64,000 nt of DNA from Hirsutella rhossiliensis (taxonomy: Eukaryota; Ascomycota; Sordariomycetes; Hypocreales; Ophiocordycipitaceae), in the NCBI RefSeq assembly GCF_020360975.1, contig NW_025408675.1, forward strand, positions 1,984,001 through 2,048,000. The letters are read 5' to 3'. Every line of letters begins with the position of its first letter. Position 1 is the stretch's first letter. The notes beneath the pieces are model-generated. The model saw nothing but the letters and a program-made list of their open reading frames with translations, had not been told where the DNA came from and did not search any database. The translations under genes and the position numbers were made by a program. Below, piece by piece: positions 23,084-34,255 of the stretch.

Positions 23084-25582
23084 CTCGCGGTCAGTGGCGA
23101 CGGGGGGTTGCTTGTTGCATCTTGTGTGGCTGCCGAGAGGTGAATTCTCATGGCACCGGCATGCAAGGGTGGCCGATGTGCCCATGATGGATGAATGGGC
23201 ACTGCGTCGAGCACTTTTGTTAGCCGTTGAACGAGCACATGATGGGTGACGAGTGGCCGTCGAGTCCCGTGCGTACGAGCACGCCTTGACTTGTGACCGA
23301 CCACTGGTAAGTCGTATGAGGCCAGGTGGGACAGCATGTCGACAGAGCATTACGGTTAGCCACGGCAGACTTGATGTATATGCCGGCCTGCCTGCCTGCC
23401 TGTTGCCGTTTCTTTTGTTGTACATGCGTGTGCGCCTTTATATACTTTTGCGTTGCATTTCTACGTCCACGTAGAGTTTAGGTTGGTCGAGAGTTTAGGA
23501 TCAAGCTCAACGGAAATGTTTATTTACAAGCCAAGTTTGATCTGCCCATGTAGAGGACATTTGGATATTTAATTAATCTGCCCATATAAAAGGACACGGA
23601 AGGCCCCTCCATGCTCATCACATCGCCCATGCCGGAGTGACGAACCGAGCCCGAGGGCCCGAGCCGAAGCCGACTCGAGTCCCGAGACGGCATCCCGTTG
23701 GGCCGGGCCGCTCTGCATGTCGGCGCCTCGCATGCGTGCGTATCTGCGCTGCGTCGAGGACGGCTTGGATGATGATGATTGACACGTTGGCCATGTCCAT
23801 TCAAGACACTGCCCAACACGGCTTCCACGCACAAGGTGAAGACGACAGGCCCGAGGTCGGCGTGGACAGTACCCGGTCCAGGCGCGGGTCGGTTCGTTGC
23901 GAAGAAGAGGAGGGCAAGCGGCCTCGGGAGTGCCGGCCTCGGGACATGAGGGCCAGGGTTCACATGCACTCGGCCCTCGATGGAGCCGACGGCCCCCTCT
24001 GCGCGGGAGAGAGCGACGGGCGTGTCCGCAGCAGGCGGGCGAGGGCGAGGAGGAGGAGGAGTAGGAGGAGGAGGAGGAGGAGGGGTTCGTCCAGTCTGGC
24101 TGGTCGGCGCAGGCTCTCACCCTCGCCCCCCTGCTGTCCGTATTATATCCGGTTTATTAATCCTGATGTAATTACGAAGCATGGAACTTGTTAAACAGAA
24201 TCATGTGCTGTATGTATACAACAAGTAATTATGTTGAATCATGTACAGTACGGCCCATCGTCCCCTTGCTTTGTGACAAAGCATCTGTTGCCACACGCCA
24301 TGACGACGATGCACCATCATATTCCCTCGACAGGGGCGGTTCATGATGATTCCATCTCTTGCGTCTAGGCAGCGCCATGTCCGCCCCCTAGTCCCATCTG
24401 TACGTCACGTATGGATGCACGCAGCTGCGAAGCCCGCCCTGCCGTGGCACGTGGAGGAAGCCAAAGAGATGGATCGATGCATGTTTCGCAGGTCGAGGCT
24501 GGGGATACGGCGGTGCACAGCGACTCACGTAGTCGCGTCACGCACGGCGTGTTTGATGCGGAGCAGCAGCAGCAGCACACAGCACAGCATGTATGGACAG
24601 CGGAGCAGACACGAAGCAGACACACATGCCTATCCAGCCAGTGCTTGTATACTCACTCACTCATATGCATACATACACACACTCACAAAAGACCAGCGTT
24701 GACAAATGCCTAACCGGTGCTTCGGAGCTTACACATCGACCCGCCCCGATGCCCTGCCCGCCTCCCCCCGTCCGGCCCTCCCTCCCTCCCCCACCTCGAT
24801 GGCCTGCATCGTGACGACGCGGTGCTCCCACATAAACGACATAAAGTGGGTTCCGCCGGCCCAGCCTGGTAGCCGTTGACCTCGGCCTGCGCGCCGCAAC
24901 TCTGCGGCTCCCCAAGTCCATGGCTATCGGGGCCGAACCCGGCCCCATGACAGCAGGGCCCCGGCAGAGTGGCCCCCGGATTGGCCAGCCAGGGAGAGCA
25001 CCAGGTGCAACGCTGCAAGGCACTCGATGGAATAAAGCAGCCATCGTCTTGCTCTGGATGCCTGTATGTACTGTACCTACAGTGCTGTATGTGTGTACTT
25101 GTGTGGCCTGCCGTCCTTGGTTGTATGTAGCACCGCCGCTTCCATCCATCACCGCTGCTCGGAAGCTCGGGGTTGCTGCTCCCCTTGGCCCACGCTGCGT
25201 TTCCTATCCGGTACCTCGTCTTTGCCTCTGCCTGCGTCTAGTGCGGGAGCTACGACGCGGCATGTAATATGTATGTAGAGCCGAAGCCCTCCTTGCCCCC
25301 GTCCGATCCTCCCTCTCCGCAGCTCACTCCGTATTAGTTTTGACTTTCCGGCTACCGGGCAAGCTCCCCCCCCCCTGGTCTCGAATCTCGTCAGCCCATG
25401 TCTCGGACTCGATCTCTAATCATCTAGTACCTAGAATAGAAGCTTCGTCGTCATTCTTCATCTTTGTTTTTATATACAACGTCCCTCCCGTCGCCCCGTT
25501 GCCCAGCTCCCGAGTCTGCTCGCTCCACCGCCGAGACAGAGTCACCAGACGGCATACCAGATAACCGAGGAAAAAACCCGCA
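23084..25582. other. 2.5-kb gene-free region
   Basis: No gene is supported on either strand. A GGA-rich microsatellite (24040-24085) and short CACT and GTATGT runs are present. The last 250 bases, CT-rich in places, are the likely promoter and leader of the egt1 gene. Confidence 0.5.
24040..24085 (+). repeat. GGA/GAG trinucleotide-rich microsatellite
   Basis: About fourteen GAG/GGA units, interrupted once by GTA, lie in intergenic DNA. Confidence 0.85.
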
Positions 25583-28500
25583 ATGCCTGCCGTCAAGGAA
25601 TCAGTCCTTGGCCGCCGGGCCGCCGCCAGCCCGCCCCTCGCGGACCCGGCGCCGCTGGCCAAGAAGCAGCCGCCGCCGCCGCCGCAGCCGCTCGACATCA
25701 TCGACATCCGCGACGGCCGCGAGTCGTGCTTCAACCTCAAGGACGAGGTCGCCTCGATGCTCAACCCCGTCCACGGCCCGCGCAAGCTGCCGACGCTTCT
25801 GCTCTACGACGAAAAGGGCCTGCAGATGTTCGAGGAGGTGCGTCGGCGCGTCGTCTCTGTCCCGGGGTTCACGACGCTCACAACGCCCCCTGTGCTGCAG
25901 ATTACCTATCTGGACGAGTACTACTTGACCAACTACGAGATCGAGCTGCTCAAACAGTCGGCGGCCGAGCTGGCGAGCAAGATCCCCGCGGGAGCCGTGG
26001 TTGTTGAACTGGGGAGCGGGTTAGTGCGCGTTGCTTGCCATCGTCCGTCCCCAGTCCCCACGTCTTGAAGATGGAAGAAAGAAAGAAAGAAGCAAAGAAA
26101 CAAGACGAGAAACAAAGCCAGAAGAAGAGACATTCCCTTGCCCCCCTTCCCCCACCCCCCCTATCTTTCCCCCTCTCCACCACCCCCCCTATCTTTCCCC
26201 CTCTCCACCACCCCTTGGTCTTTCAGGATCCTTTCCAAACTAACAACCATGGCCGCCGCCGTCCGCCGTCGATTCGCGCCCCCGGCCTGGCCCCTTTCAA
26301 AGCAACCTGCGCAAGGTCTGTCTGCTGCTGCAGGCCCTTGAAGATCAGGCCAAGCCCGTCGACTACTACGCCCTCGACCTGTCGCAGCGCGAGCTGGAGC
26401 GCACCCTGGCCCACGTCCCCGACTTCCGCCACGTCGCCTGCCACGGCCTGCTCGGCACCTACGACGACGGCCGCGAGTGGCTCAAGCAGCCCCGGATTCT
26501 CGAGAGGCCCAAGTGCATCCTCCACATCGGGTCCAGCATCGGTGCGTGTGCTGCCGCTGTTGCCGTCGTCGTCTTTTCCATGCGCCTCTGCTCACAGGCC
26601 TGGCTCCTCTGCCCCGGGCTCGCAGGCAACTTCCACCGCGACGACGCAGCCGACTTCCTGCAGGGCTTTTCCCAGCTCTTGCGCCCCGAGCGCGACGTTA
26701 TGATTGTCGGCGTCGACTCCTGCTGCGACCCGGACAAAGTCTAGTGCGTCTCCCGTCTCCTTTCATTTTTGCGCTGACTCCCCTTGCCCCTGAGTAGCGT
26801 CGTCGGTCATGAACACCTGTTTACCATGCTGCCCAAGGAGACGAGGGAGCTTGACTGACTCGGGCCCCTTTGCCAGCCGCGCATACAATGGTTCGTATCC
26901 GCCTTGAACTTGCTCAGCTCCGTTGCCTGTCATCGAGGAAGAGGGTCTGACGCGGAGAAACAAACAGACAGCCTGGGACTCACCCACGAGTAAGAAGTCC
27001 TCGCGCTGAACGCACCGCCGTCGGGAACGGCGCCATGGGACAGACTGACCCCGAGCCTCTGCTGCTCCTTGTCCAGGTTCTACCTCAACGGCCTGGCGCA
27101 CGCCAACGAGATCTACGGCGAGCAAGTCTTCCGCGTCGACGAGTGGAAGGTCGTGGGCGAGTACGTCTACGACCGCGACGGCGGCCGCCACCAGGCCTTC
27201 CTCACGCCGCTCCGGGACATGACGGTCCTCGGGGCCGCCCTCGACCCGCACGAGCGCATCCAGATCGAGCAGAGCCTCAAGTACTCCAAGCACGGCTCCG
27301 ACAAGCTGTGGAAGCAGGCCGGCCTGAGCGAGGTGGCGTGCTGGCGCCGGGGCGACGAGTATGGTAAGTCGTCGCTGTCTCCTCTCCCCCCTGAGCCCCC
27401 TTTCTTCGCCGAGAGCCTCATGCTCCTCCCCCCTGGAACCCCGTAGCCGTTCTATCAGCGTCTGACGGGCACGCATGTAGGCCTCCACATCCTGCAGCGC
27501 GCCACGCTCCCCTTCTACAGGAACCCGTCGCTCTACGCCACGGCGCCGCTGCCGTCCATCAAAGACTGGGAGGCCGCGTGGGAGGCCTGGGACGCGGTGA
27601 CGCGAGACATGCTGCCGCGCCAGTCGGTCGACGAGAAGCCCATCAAGCTGCGCCACGCGTGCATCTTCTACCTGGGTCACATCCCGACCTTTCTCGACAT
27701 CCAGCTGTCCAAGGCGACGGGCGAGCCGGCCTCGGAGCCGAGCCTGTTCCCCGCCATCTTCGAGCGCGGCATCGACCCGGACGTCGACAACCCGGAGCAC
27801 TGCCACGCCCACTCGGCCGTGCCCGACGAGTGGCCCGCCGTCGACGAGATTGCCGACTACCAGGTCCGCGTCCGGGCCCGCCTGCGCCGCCTCTATGGCG
27901 ACGGCGGCCGCGGCGGCGCTGCGGTCGATATGCCCCGGCACGTCGCCCGCGCCGTCTGGGTCGGCTTCGAGCACGAGCTGATGCACCTCGAGACGCTGCT
28001 GTACATGATGCTGCAGAGTGATAAGACGCTGCCGCCCCCCAATGCGCCCCGTCCCGACTTTGCCCTCGCGGCAGAAGAAGCCGCCCGGGCCCGGGTCCCG
28101 AACCAGTGGTTCGACGTGCCCGCCCAGACCATCGCCGTCGGCATGGACGACCCGGAGGACGGCACCGATCCGTCCCGTCACTTTGGCTGGTACGAAGGGA
28201 TTCGCATCTGCCGTGTTCCCCCGTTGTCAACACAGGCTCTAACACGCTGCCAGGGACAATGAGAAGCCAGCCCGCACCGCGACGGTCCATGCTTTCCAGG
28301 CTCAGGGGCGGCCCATCACCAACGAAGAGGTATAAGCCCCTGAGCCGGCCCTCGGTCCTGTCCTGACGAAGCTAACCAGCCGGCTTCTTGCGTCGTGAGT
28401 CTCTAGTACGCCCAGTACCTGTACAACTCCAACATCGACCAGATCCCGGCATCCTGGTCCAGCCTAGACACGACCAGCGGCCAGGGGTCCAGCGGCTCCG

Positions 28501-29315
28501 CCACCCCCATCGTCGCCGACGGCAACAACAATGGCACCGCCGCCGTCAACGGCTCGGCCAACGCTGTCCATTCGGCGCTGCCCGCATCCTTCCTGCGCGG
28601 CAAGGCGGTATGCACCGTCTACGGCCTCGTGCCCCTGGCCCACGCTCTCGACTGGCCCGTCTTCGCCTCGTACGACGAGCTGGCCCGCTGCGCGTCCTGG
28701 ATGGGCGGCCGTATCCCGACCGTCGACGAGGCGCGCAGCATCTACGCCTACGTCGACGGCCTCAAGAAAGAGGCCTCCACCAAGAGCAGGCTGACCAAGA
28801 AGGTCCCGGCCGTCAACGGGTAAGTCCTCTCCCTCCCCCAGGCATGCAATCACGCCGAGCAGCGGCTGACGACGACCCTGTCATGCATCGCCGACAGCCA
28901 CCTCGTCAACGACGGCGTCGAGGAAACCCCCCCTACCGACCGCGGCACCGCATCCCCCCCCGTCGGCGTCGCCTCCCCGGAGCTCTTCGCCGACCTCAGC
29001 GACGCCAACGTCGGCTTCCGCCACTGGCACCCCGTGCCGGTGACGGCCGATGGCGGCTCGCTTGGCGGGCGCGCGGCCATGGGCGGCCTCTGGGAGTGGA
29101 CCAGCTCGCCCCTGTGCCGCCACCCGGGCTTCGAGCCCATGTCGCTCTACCCGGCCTACACGGCCGACTTCTTTGACGGCAAGCACAACATTGTCCTCGG
29201 CGGCTCCTGGGCCACCCACCCGCGCATCGCCGGCCGCAAGAGCTTCGTCAACTGGTACCAGCGCAACTACCCCTATGCCTGGGCTGGTGCCAGGCTCGTC
29301 CGGGACCTTCCGTGA
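25583..29315 (+). CDS. egt1: Egt1, ergothioneine biosynthesis protein (EgtD-like methyltransferase + EgtB-like sulfoxide synthase)
   Basis: The CDS is join(25583..25837, 25901..26019, 26303..26541, 26626..26743, 26877..26890, 26968..26989, 27077..27363, 27481..28189, 28254..28329, 28407..28819, 28898..29315), 889 aa, closing exactly in frame. Exons 5 and 6 are only 14 and 22 nt. Residues about 50-360 form the SAM-dependent histidine trimethylase (EgtD type), with FEEITYLDEYYLTNYE, then VVELGSG and ILHIGSSIGNF. Residues about 390-889 form the DinB/FGE-sulfatase part. It carries the iron-binding HxxxHxE, H516-ELM-H520-L-E522, and a formylglycine-enzyme-like end (GGLWEWTSS, IVLGGSWATHP, NWYQRNYPYAWAGARLV). 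Egt1 converts histidine to hercynine and then to hercynylcysteine sulfoxide in ergothioneine synthesis, in the cytosol. A cysteine-sulfoxide lyase (Egt2) is not in this window. Length matches Neurospora Egt1. Confidence 0.93.
26153..26208 (+). repeat. Perfect 2 x 28-nt tandem duplication inside an egt1 intron
   Basis: The 28-nt CT-rich unit at 26153-26180 is repeated exactly at 26181-26208. It lies within intron 2 of egt1 (26020-26302, 283 nt), the longest intron in the window. The duplication helps explain that length. Confidence 0.9.
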
Positions 29316-29963
29316 TGCCCGGGTCGGTCTTTGCCTCGACGGTCTGCGTGGCAACGAGTCCGGAGTGTGACCAGAGTACTCAGGAACGACAGGGATCAGT
29401 AACCAGGATATCAGGTGCATTGTTGGGCCTCCTCGCTGCCTCGCTGTACACGTCTCGGAGCATCCCGAGGGCGGAGCCATCCATTCTCTTGACGCATGTG
29501 CACGTTAGCAACCACAGACATACGCTCGTTTACAATACACACACACCAAGACATTGAGAAGAATCCCTTGGCTAGAAACGCACGTGGCTGGGTATATCTA
29601 ACTGCTCCGCGATGAATGTTATACTTCTACCGCTTGGTTCTCCATTCAACGAGGTCGATCGCATATGCCGACTCATGGAGCGGCGATGCGCAACTCTGCG
29701 CCAGTTGAGCCTATTTTCCTCCTCATTTCATCCATCGTAAAAGGAGACGACTATCGTCTAGCCCCTTCCGGGCTTTCCACCAACCTGGTCGTCCTCGGAA
29801 GATGGTTCGTAAGCCTGCGTGAGTAAGAATGACTGAACGAAGCATGTCATTCAAAGGCCTAGGGGGTAATGAGCAACACATCAGACAGTGCGTCGACAAG
29901 GGCGAGCGTCAGGGATCCAATGCCGCCGGGCCGGGCCGGCCGCCGGGGCCTGTTGTTCGCCCA
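29316..29963. other. Convergent 3' intergenic region
   Basis: About 650 bases separate the stops of egt1 and the eIF2B alpha gene. No gene or notable repeat is seen. Confidence 0.5.
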
Positions 29964-31227
29964 TCACCCATTAAGACTGCCGTAGATGTCAAGGAGCTGC
30001 TCAAATACGTAGCCGGGCAAGTGAACGCCGTTCTCCGTCACCAGGTTGGTGATGAGCTCGGGTGGCTATTTCCAGGGTCAGCACTCGAATCAAGGTCTCG
30101 GCGCAGGGGTGCGAGGGAACAGGAAGGGCGCGAAGAGAGCAGGAGGGAAGTTCAAGGCCCTTGGGCATAGATAACCCACCGTATAGTCGACGGCGTCCTC
30201 GGGCTGCTTGCTGGCGGCGTCTATGCTGAAATCGAGAACATTCTGCTTGAAGCCTATGTCCCGCTGGTCGAGGGGAAACTTTCTTGAAAACTTGTGCGTC
30301 TCGGCGGCGACGTAAAAGGGAATATTCGCCTTTGAAGCCAGCTGAGCAATCTGGAATGTGCCAATGCGCGAGATGATGCCTCCGTTCTGCGTGACAGCCT
30401 CGGCGCCGACAAAAACCATGTGCACACGCCGCAGCAGGCCCATGACGTGGGCAATGGCCGACTCCGGGATCTCGGCGACGGGGATGCCTAGGTGGCGCAG
30501 CTGCTTGACAACGCGGTCGCTCTCCTGAACGCGCGTCTCGTCGCGCACGTAGACGACCCTGAACTTGCCGCTGAGGCTCTTTGCGGCGCGCTCCAGCAGG
30601 CCCGTGACGGACCTGGAGGCGCCGTGGGTCAGGACGCACTTGTCCTCTCCGACGAAGCGCCACCCGGCCTCTGCGACGCCGTTGCGGGCGGCTATGGCGC
30701 GCTCGGCAAAGAGGCGGCCGTTGCGCACGAGGTGCTGGCGCACGGCGTCGAAGCTCCCGTCCTGCTGCTTAAGCGAGGCGACGAGGTACTGCAGGAAGAG
30801 ATCGGTGCCGGCGGTGAGGGGCACGGGGTTGGCGACCGAGGCCTTGAGCCGGTCCGAGTGCAGCTTGACGGTATCGAGCGTCTCGTACACGGTGGTCGAG
30901 GGGACCGTGTTGAGGAGGGCGATGAGGGACTCGATGGCGGCGACGGGTTTGGTCTGGTGGGGGTCGGACGCGAGGAGGCGGCGGTAGGTCGCGACGATGC
31001 TATGCGTTGAGATCATGTTGAGCTTTGTTGATTCTATGGAGAGGAGGAGAGAGGCGGTACGCACTCAAAGTCGGTCGAGGGCGACGGCAGCGGCTTGCGA
31101 ACCGGAAGCTCACTCGACGACCCTGAGGCAGCAGCTGCAGCGTCAGCGGGGCTTCTTGGGAGCCGATACGGATGTATCGAGGAGGGACAGATGAAGACGC
31201 ACCGGCTGCGGCGTCTTTCGGAGCCAT
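29964..31227 (-). CDS. GCN3: Translation initiation factor eIF2B subunit alpha (GCN3 homologue)
   Basis: The CDS is complement(join(29964..30065, 30180..30999, 31065..31134, 31203..31227)), 338 aa. Exon 1 is 25 nt. Introns are 68, 65 and 114 nt; the last has a GTGGGT donor. The spliced protein runs MAPKDAAA..., a short disordered leader, then TDFDIVATYRRLLASDPHQT, matching the start of the eIF2B alpha fold. Next come AAIESLIALLNTVPSTTVYE, KCVLTHGASRSVTGLL and VGAEAVTQNGGIISRIGTFQ, and the end PPELITNLVTENGVHLPGYV. The eIF2B regulatory subcomplex senses phosphorylated eIF2 and limits its guanine-nucleotide exchange, the basis of the Gcn general amino acid control. The domain is complete; length is slightly above yeast Gcn3 because of the N-terminal leader. 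Confidence 0.93.
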
Positions 31228-31882
31228 GATCAAAGATGCGAGCCTCGACGGGCTGGGCTGCGCGCGATGGGATGTGATGTTGAGGCTGCAGAAGAATCGG
31301 AAGGCCGCCGTCACTTTGCAGGTGTTGAGGGCTTGCGATGAGTCAGCGGGCCCCTCCTTGGCGAGCCACGGTTGAGAGGGCCGTTGTCGGTGCAGATGGC
31401 GGGGCATCTCTCGGCGCCGGAGAGTCCCCCGTAGAATCGGGGCTGTTAGTGCTGCTGGCCTGCATCTTGTCTGTCTGCTGCCGAAATTTTGCTTACGGCG
31501 ACGAACAATGCGCTGAAGCATCCAGCCGGTTCCTCCTCTTCCTTTTCTTTCTTCTATTCTAGCCACGCCATGCAAGTTTTGAGAGGAAGACGGCCAAACT
31601 TCAGTCCTTGGTTCTGCCTCAGTTGGACACGGCATCTTGCAGCCATCCCGGGCCTGGGCCCAAGTCACTCTTCCCCAAGGAGACGCTGTGCGGGTACTTC
31701 CCCCCTGTAACGCCCGCTAAGTCTCCGCCAAGTCTCCACCACTCGAGGCCGCTACTCTTAGCTCTCCCATCTTCAACCCATCGTCCATTCCTGCTCTCTA
31801 CTTCCCCCTTTTCCCATCGACAACCATAGCCGCCTTTCGAATTCGTCGCGCAAACATAACCAAACATAATCGCCACATCATC
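31228..31882. other. Divergent promoter region, eIF2B alpha / NECAP
   Basis: This 655-bp gap lies between two divergent genes. The right 200 bases are strongly CT-rich on the plus strand, as is usual before fungal start codons. No other feature is seen. Confidence 0.5.
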
Positions 31883-32686
31883 ATGGAGCTCCTCGACCCA
31901 GCCACGGGCCGCCCGCTCCCCGCCGACGCCATCCAGCGCGTCCTCTTCCTCGCCAGCGCCGTCCACGTCTACAACATCCCGCCTCTGCCCTCGATGCGCG
32001 GCCACAGCGCCGCCTCGTGGACCGCCGATCCCTCGCGTCACATCTTTACCGCCCGCCTGCGCGTCGTCGAGACTGCCCTCTCCTCCACCTCCTCTTCCTC
32101 CTCTGACGACGCCGCCGCCGCCTCGGGCCTCAAAGTCGACGTCGTCCTCGAAGACCCCTCCTCCGCCCAGCTCTTTGCCGCCGCCCCCTACACCGACCGC
32201 GCCGCCGTCGAGCCCGTCCTCGACAGCAGCCGCTTCTTCGCCGTCACCGTCCGCGACCAGGACGGGCGCAAGGCTGTCCTGGGCATCGGCTTCGAGGAGC
32301 GCTCCGACGCCTTCGACCTCGCCGTCGCCCTGCAAGAGGCCAGGAGGAGCCTCGGCTGGGAGGCCAAGCAGCATTCCACAAGGGACCCGGCCGCAGCGGC
32401 CAAGGAAAACGTAAAGGACTACAGCCTGAAGGATGGTGAGACAATCACCGTCAACATCGGCAAGTCCATGCTCGGACGCCGCCGCCCGCAGCCCCAGCAG
32501 GTCGACGAGACGCCCGCCGCCGACATGCAATCCTTTGCCCTCCCTCCTCCCCCGTCGGCCAAGCCGAGCGACTCGGGGGGCGCCTTTGCGCTACCGCCAC
32601 CCCCGAGCGCCCAAGACGTCAAGCGCAAGCGGCGCTCGCTGCGGGACATGGGTTTCGACGATGGGCAATTTGGGGAGTTTGCATGA
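31883..32686 (+). CDS. NECAP-like adaptin-ear-binding endocytic protein
   Basis: This is a single exon of 267 aa. The ATG at 31883 follows ATCATC, in a clear fungal context. Residues 15-170 form a PHear domain: VLFLASAVHVYNIPPLPSM, RLRVVE, KVDVVLEDPSSAQLFAAAPY, FFAVTVRDQDGRKAVLGIGF and RSDAFDLAVALQEARRSLGW. The rest is Pro-rich and repeats FALPPPPSA twice. The chain ends with a basic patch (KRKRRSLRDMGF) and an acidic, aromatic tail, DDGQFGEFA, resembling the short C-terminal adaptor-binding peptides of NECAPs. NECAPs bind AP-2 and clathrin accessory proteins in coated-vesicle formation. Third-position G/C bias is strong throughout, so I see no intron. Confidence 0.9.
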   Translation: MELLDPATGRPLPADAIQRVLFLASAVHVYNIPPLPSMRGHSAASWTADPSRHIFTARLRVVETALSSTSSSSSDDAAAASGLKVDVVLEDPSSAQLFAAAPYTDRAAVEPVLDSSRFFAVTVRDQDGRKAVLGIGFEERSDAFDLAVALQEARRSLGWEAKQHSTRDPAAAAKENVKDYSLKDGETITVNIGKSMLGRRRPQPQQVDETPAADMQSFALPPPPSAKPSDSGGAFALPPPPSAQDVKRKRRSLRDMGFDDGQFGEFA

Positions 32687-32868
32687 AATACCCCTTTTCT
32701 TTTCCTTTTTGTATAGACCTCGGTTCGGCATGGCAACATCAACGGCGGCGGTCGCATGGTTGGTTTGACAATCGATTTGCTACGTATTGGGCCAGGATAG
32801 ACCATCTCTCAGTCCCGTACACAATGCAAGACGGTTGACAAGGCCCAAGCATCGTCCAATCGTCTGCG

Positions 32869-33573
32869 TCAATTGGGCCATATCGATTCCAAGTTGGGTA
32901 GACTCAGCCGATTGCCCCGGCCGTCCCCGCTCTTGGCTCGCCCTGCGGCCGCCTTGTACTGGAAGCCCAATCCACGGTCGCGCGGGCACTTGCCGCTGTC
33001 CCCGTCACTCACATCGAGGCCAGCGTCGCCGGACTCCGAGGCTCTCGCCGATGTCACGCTTGGTGAGCTCGTTGGTGGCCTCGCTTGACCCGCCTCTGAC
33101 ACCGCCTGCGCGCCTGCAGGCCGCTGCACGGCCCTACGATTCCTCGGCACAAACTCGGGCGACGCTCCGCTCAGGTATGTCGAGGGCCTCGTGTTGCTGC
33201 ACGACGAGGATCCCCGAATCGCGGCATGGTTCTGAGCTTGGCCAAGGACTCCCCGATACACTACCCTCGGCCGACTCGCCTGAGCCCACGCGTCTCGGCT
33301 GTGCACCTCCATGTATACCTCGCTCAGTCTGATAAAGATGGCCTTTTCCTGCTCTGCCGCCCCGGTGAGCTGCGACCGCACCAGGTTGAGTCGCTTGCGT
33401 AACCTGCGCCGCTGCTTGCTCGCCGTCATGTTCTCGAGCTCCTCCTCCAGCAAAGAGTACTGCCGGAGCAGCTCGTTTGCCTTGCTGGACTGCACTTGGA
33501 GCGAGGTGGCCAGGTATGCCTGCTCGGCGTAGATTTCCTCATACGGGCGCGGCCGAAAGATGGCATCAGACAT
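32869..33573 (-). CDS. Small coiled-coil protein of unknown function
   Basis: The frame encodes 234 aa from the ATG at 33573 (MSDAIFRPRPYEEIYAEQAY). The frame is open further upstream to 33921, but the extra sequence is low-quality and the MSD start looks natural. Residues about 10-95 are predicted by eye to be a helical, coiled-coil segment (ANELLRQYSLLEEELENM, RRRLRKRLNLVRSQL, QEKAIFIRLSEVYMEVHSRD) with a strongly basic centre. The remainder is Ser/Arg/Pro-rich and looks disordered, ending LSLPNLESIWPN. The gene is convergent with the NECAP gene, with 182 bases between stops. I do not recognise the family. The heptad-like front half makes a real product likely; the C-terminal part could hide an unspliced intron. 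Confidence 0.6.
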   Translation of the reverse strand: MSDAIFRPRPYEEIYAEQAYLATSLQVQSSKANELLRQYSLLEEELENMTASKQRRRLRKRLNLVRSQLTGAAEQEKAIFIRLSEVYMEVHSRDAWAQASRPRVVYRGVLGQAQNHAAIRGSSSCSNTRPSTYLSGASPEFVPRNRRAVQRPAGAQAVSEAGQARPPTSSPSVTSARASESGDAGLDVSDGDSGKCPRDRGLGFQYKAAAGRAKSGDGRGNRLSLPNLESIWPN

Positions 33574-34255
33574 TGAAGTCGCATGTGGCCGCCTCGGGTT
33601 TCGACGAAACTGATCACTCGACGTTGGCCCACTTGCAGAACTCGGTGGGCCCGCATCAATACAGTGCCCTCCCCTCCCCAGGCCGTTCCGACGTGGCGAT
33701 GACGGGAGGGGTGTTGTCGTGCTGAATGCCACGAATGGACGGTGGGACGGCCTCGCACTCGACCGAATCGGATGGGCGTGGTTCGGAATGTCCATGGAAA
33801 AGGTCAAAGAAAGCGTAACTCTGATGTCTGTTTTCTGTTGCTGTGCGCGCCAAGAACCCAAGGATGTGAGCTTGCTCATCCACGCTACCCAGCGGGGGAC
33901 AAGAACTATCATCTCGTCCAAAAGACTGTTCTCTCCTGTACGGTCGGTTTGACTTAGCCAACGTCGGCTACCCTAGTTAAATTTTCCATTGAAAGAAACG
34001 AGAGAACAAGGGGTCACTCTCCTTTAGGGACAGCAGCTGACACCACTGCACCCGCGCTTTTCCATTATGTGATCCAACAATCCTTCTCCGCTAAGAAGAA
34101 TGCCGCGCTTACAGAGACACCGAGGCACCGGGCGTGTTGGCCGGAGGCGAGTTGGTCGAGAGCGCCACGTGCGGCTGCGACGCCAGAATAGACTACTCGT
34201 CAAGCTCCGTTCAGCTGGTTGCTAGTGTGGGGATGAATAGAGAACAAAGGCCTGC
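33574..34255. other. Intergenic region
   Basis: About 680 bases upstream of the coiled-coil gene and downstream of the radical SAM gene (both minus strand). They should hold one promoter and one 3' UTR; nothing else is seen. Confidence 0.4.

Noticed and set aside
26763..28181. 472-codon minus-strand open frame
   Set aside because: It is antisense to several exons and introns of egt1, whose protein motifs are unmistakable.
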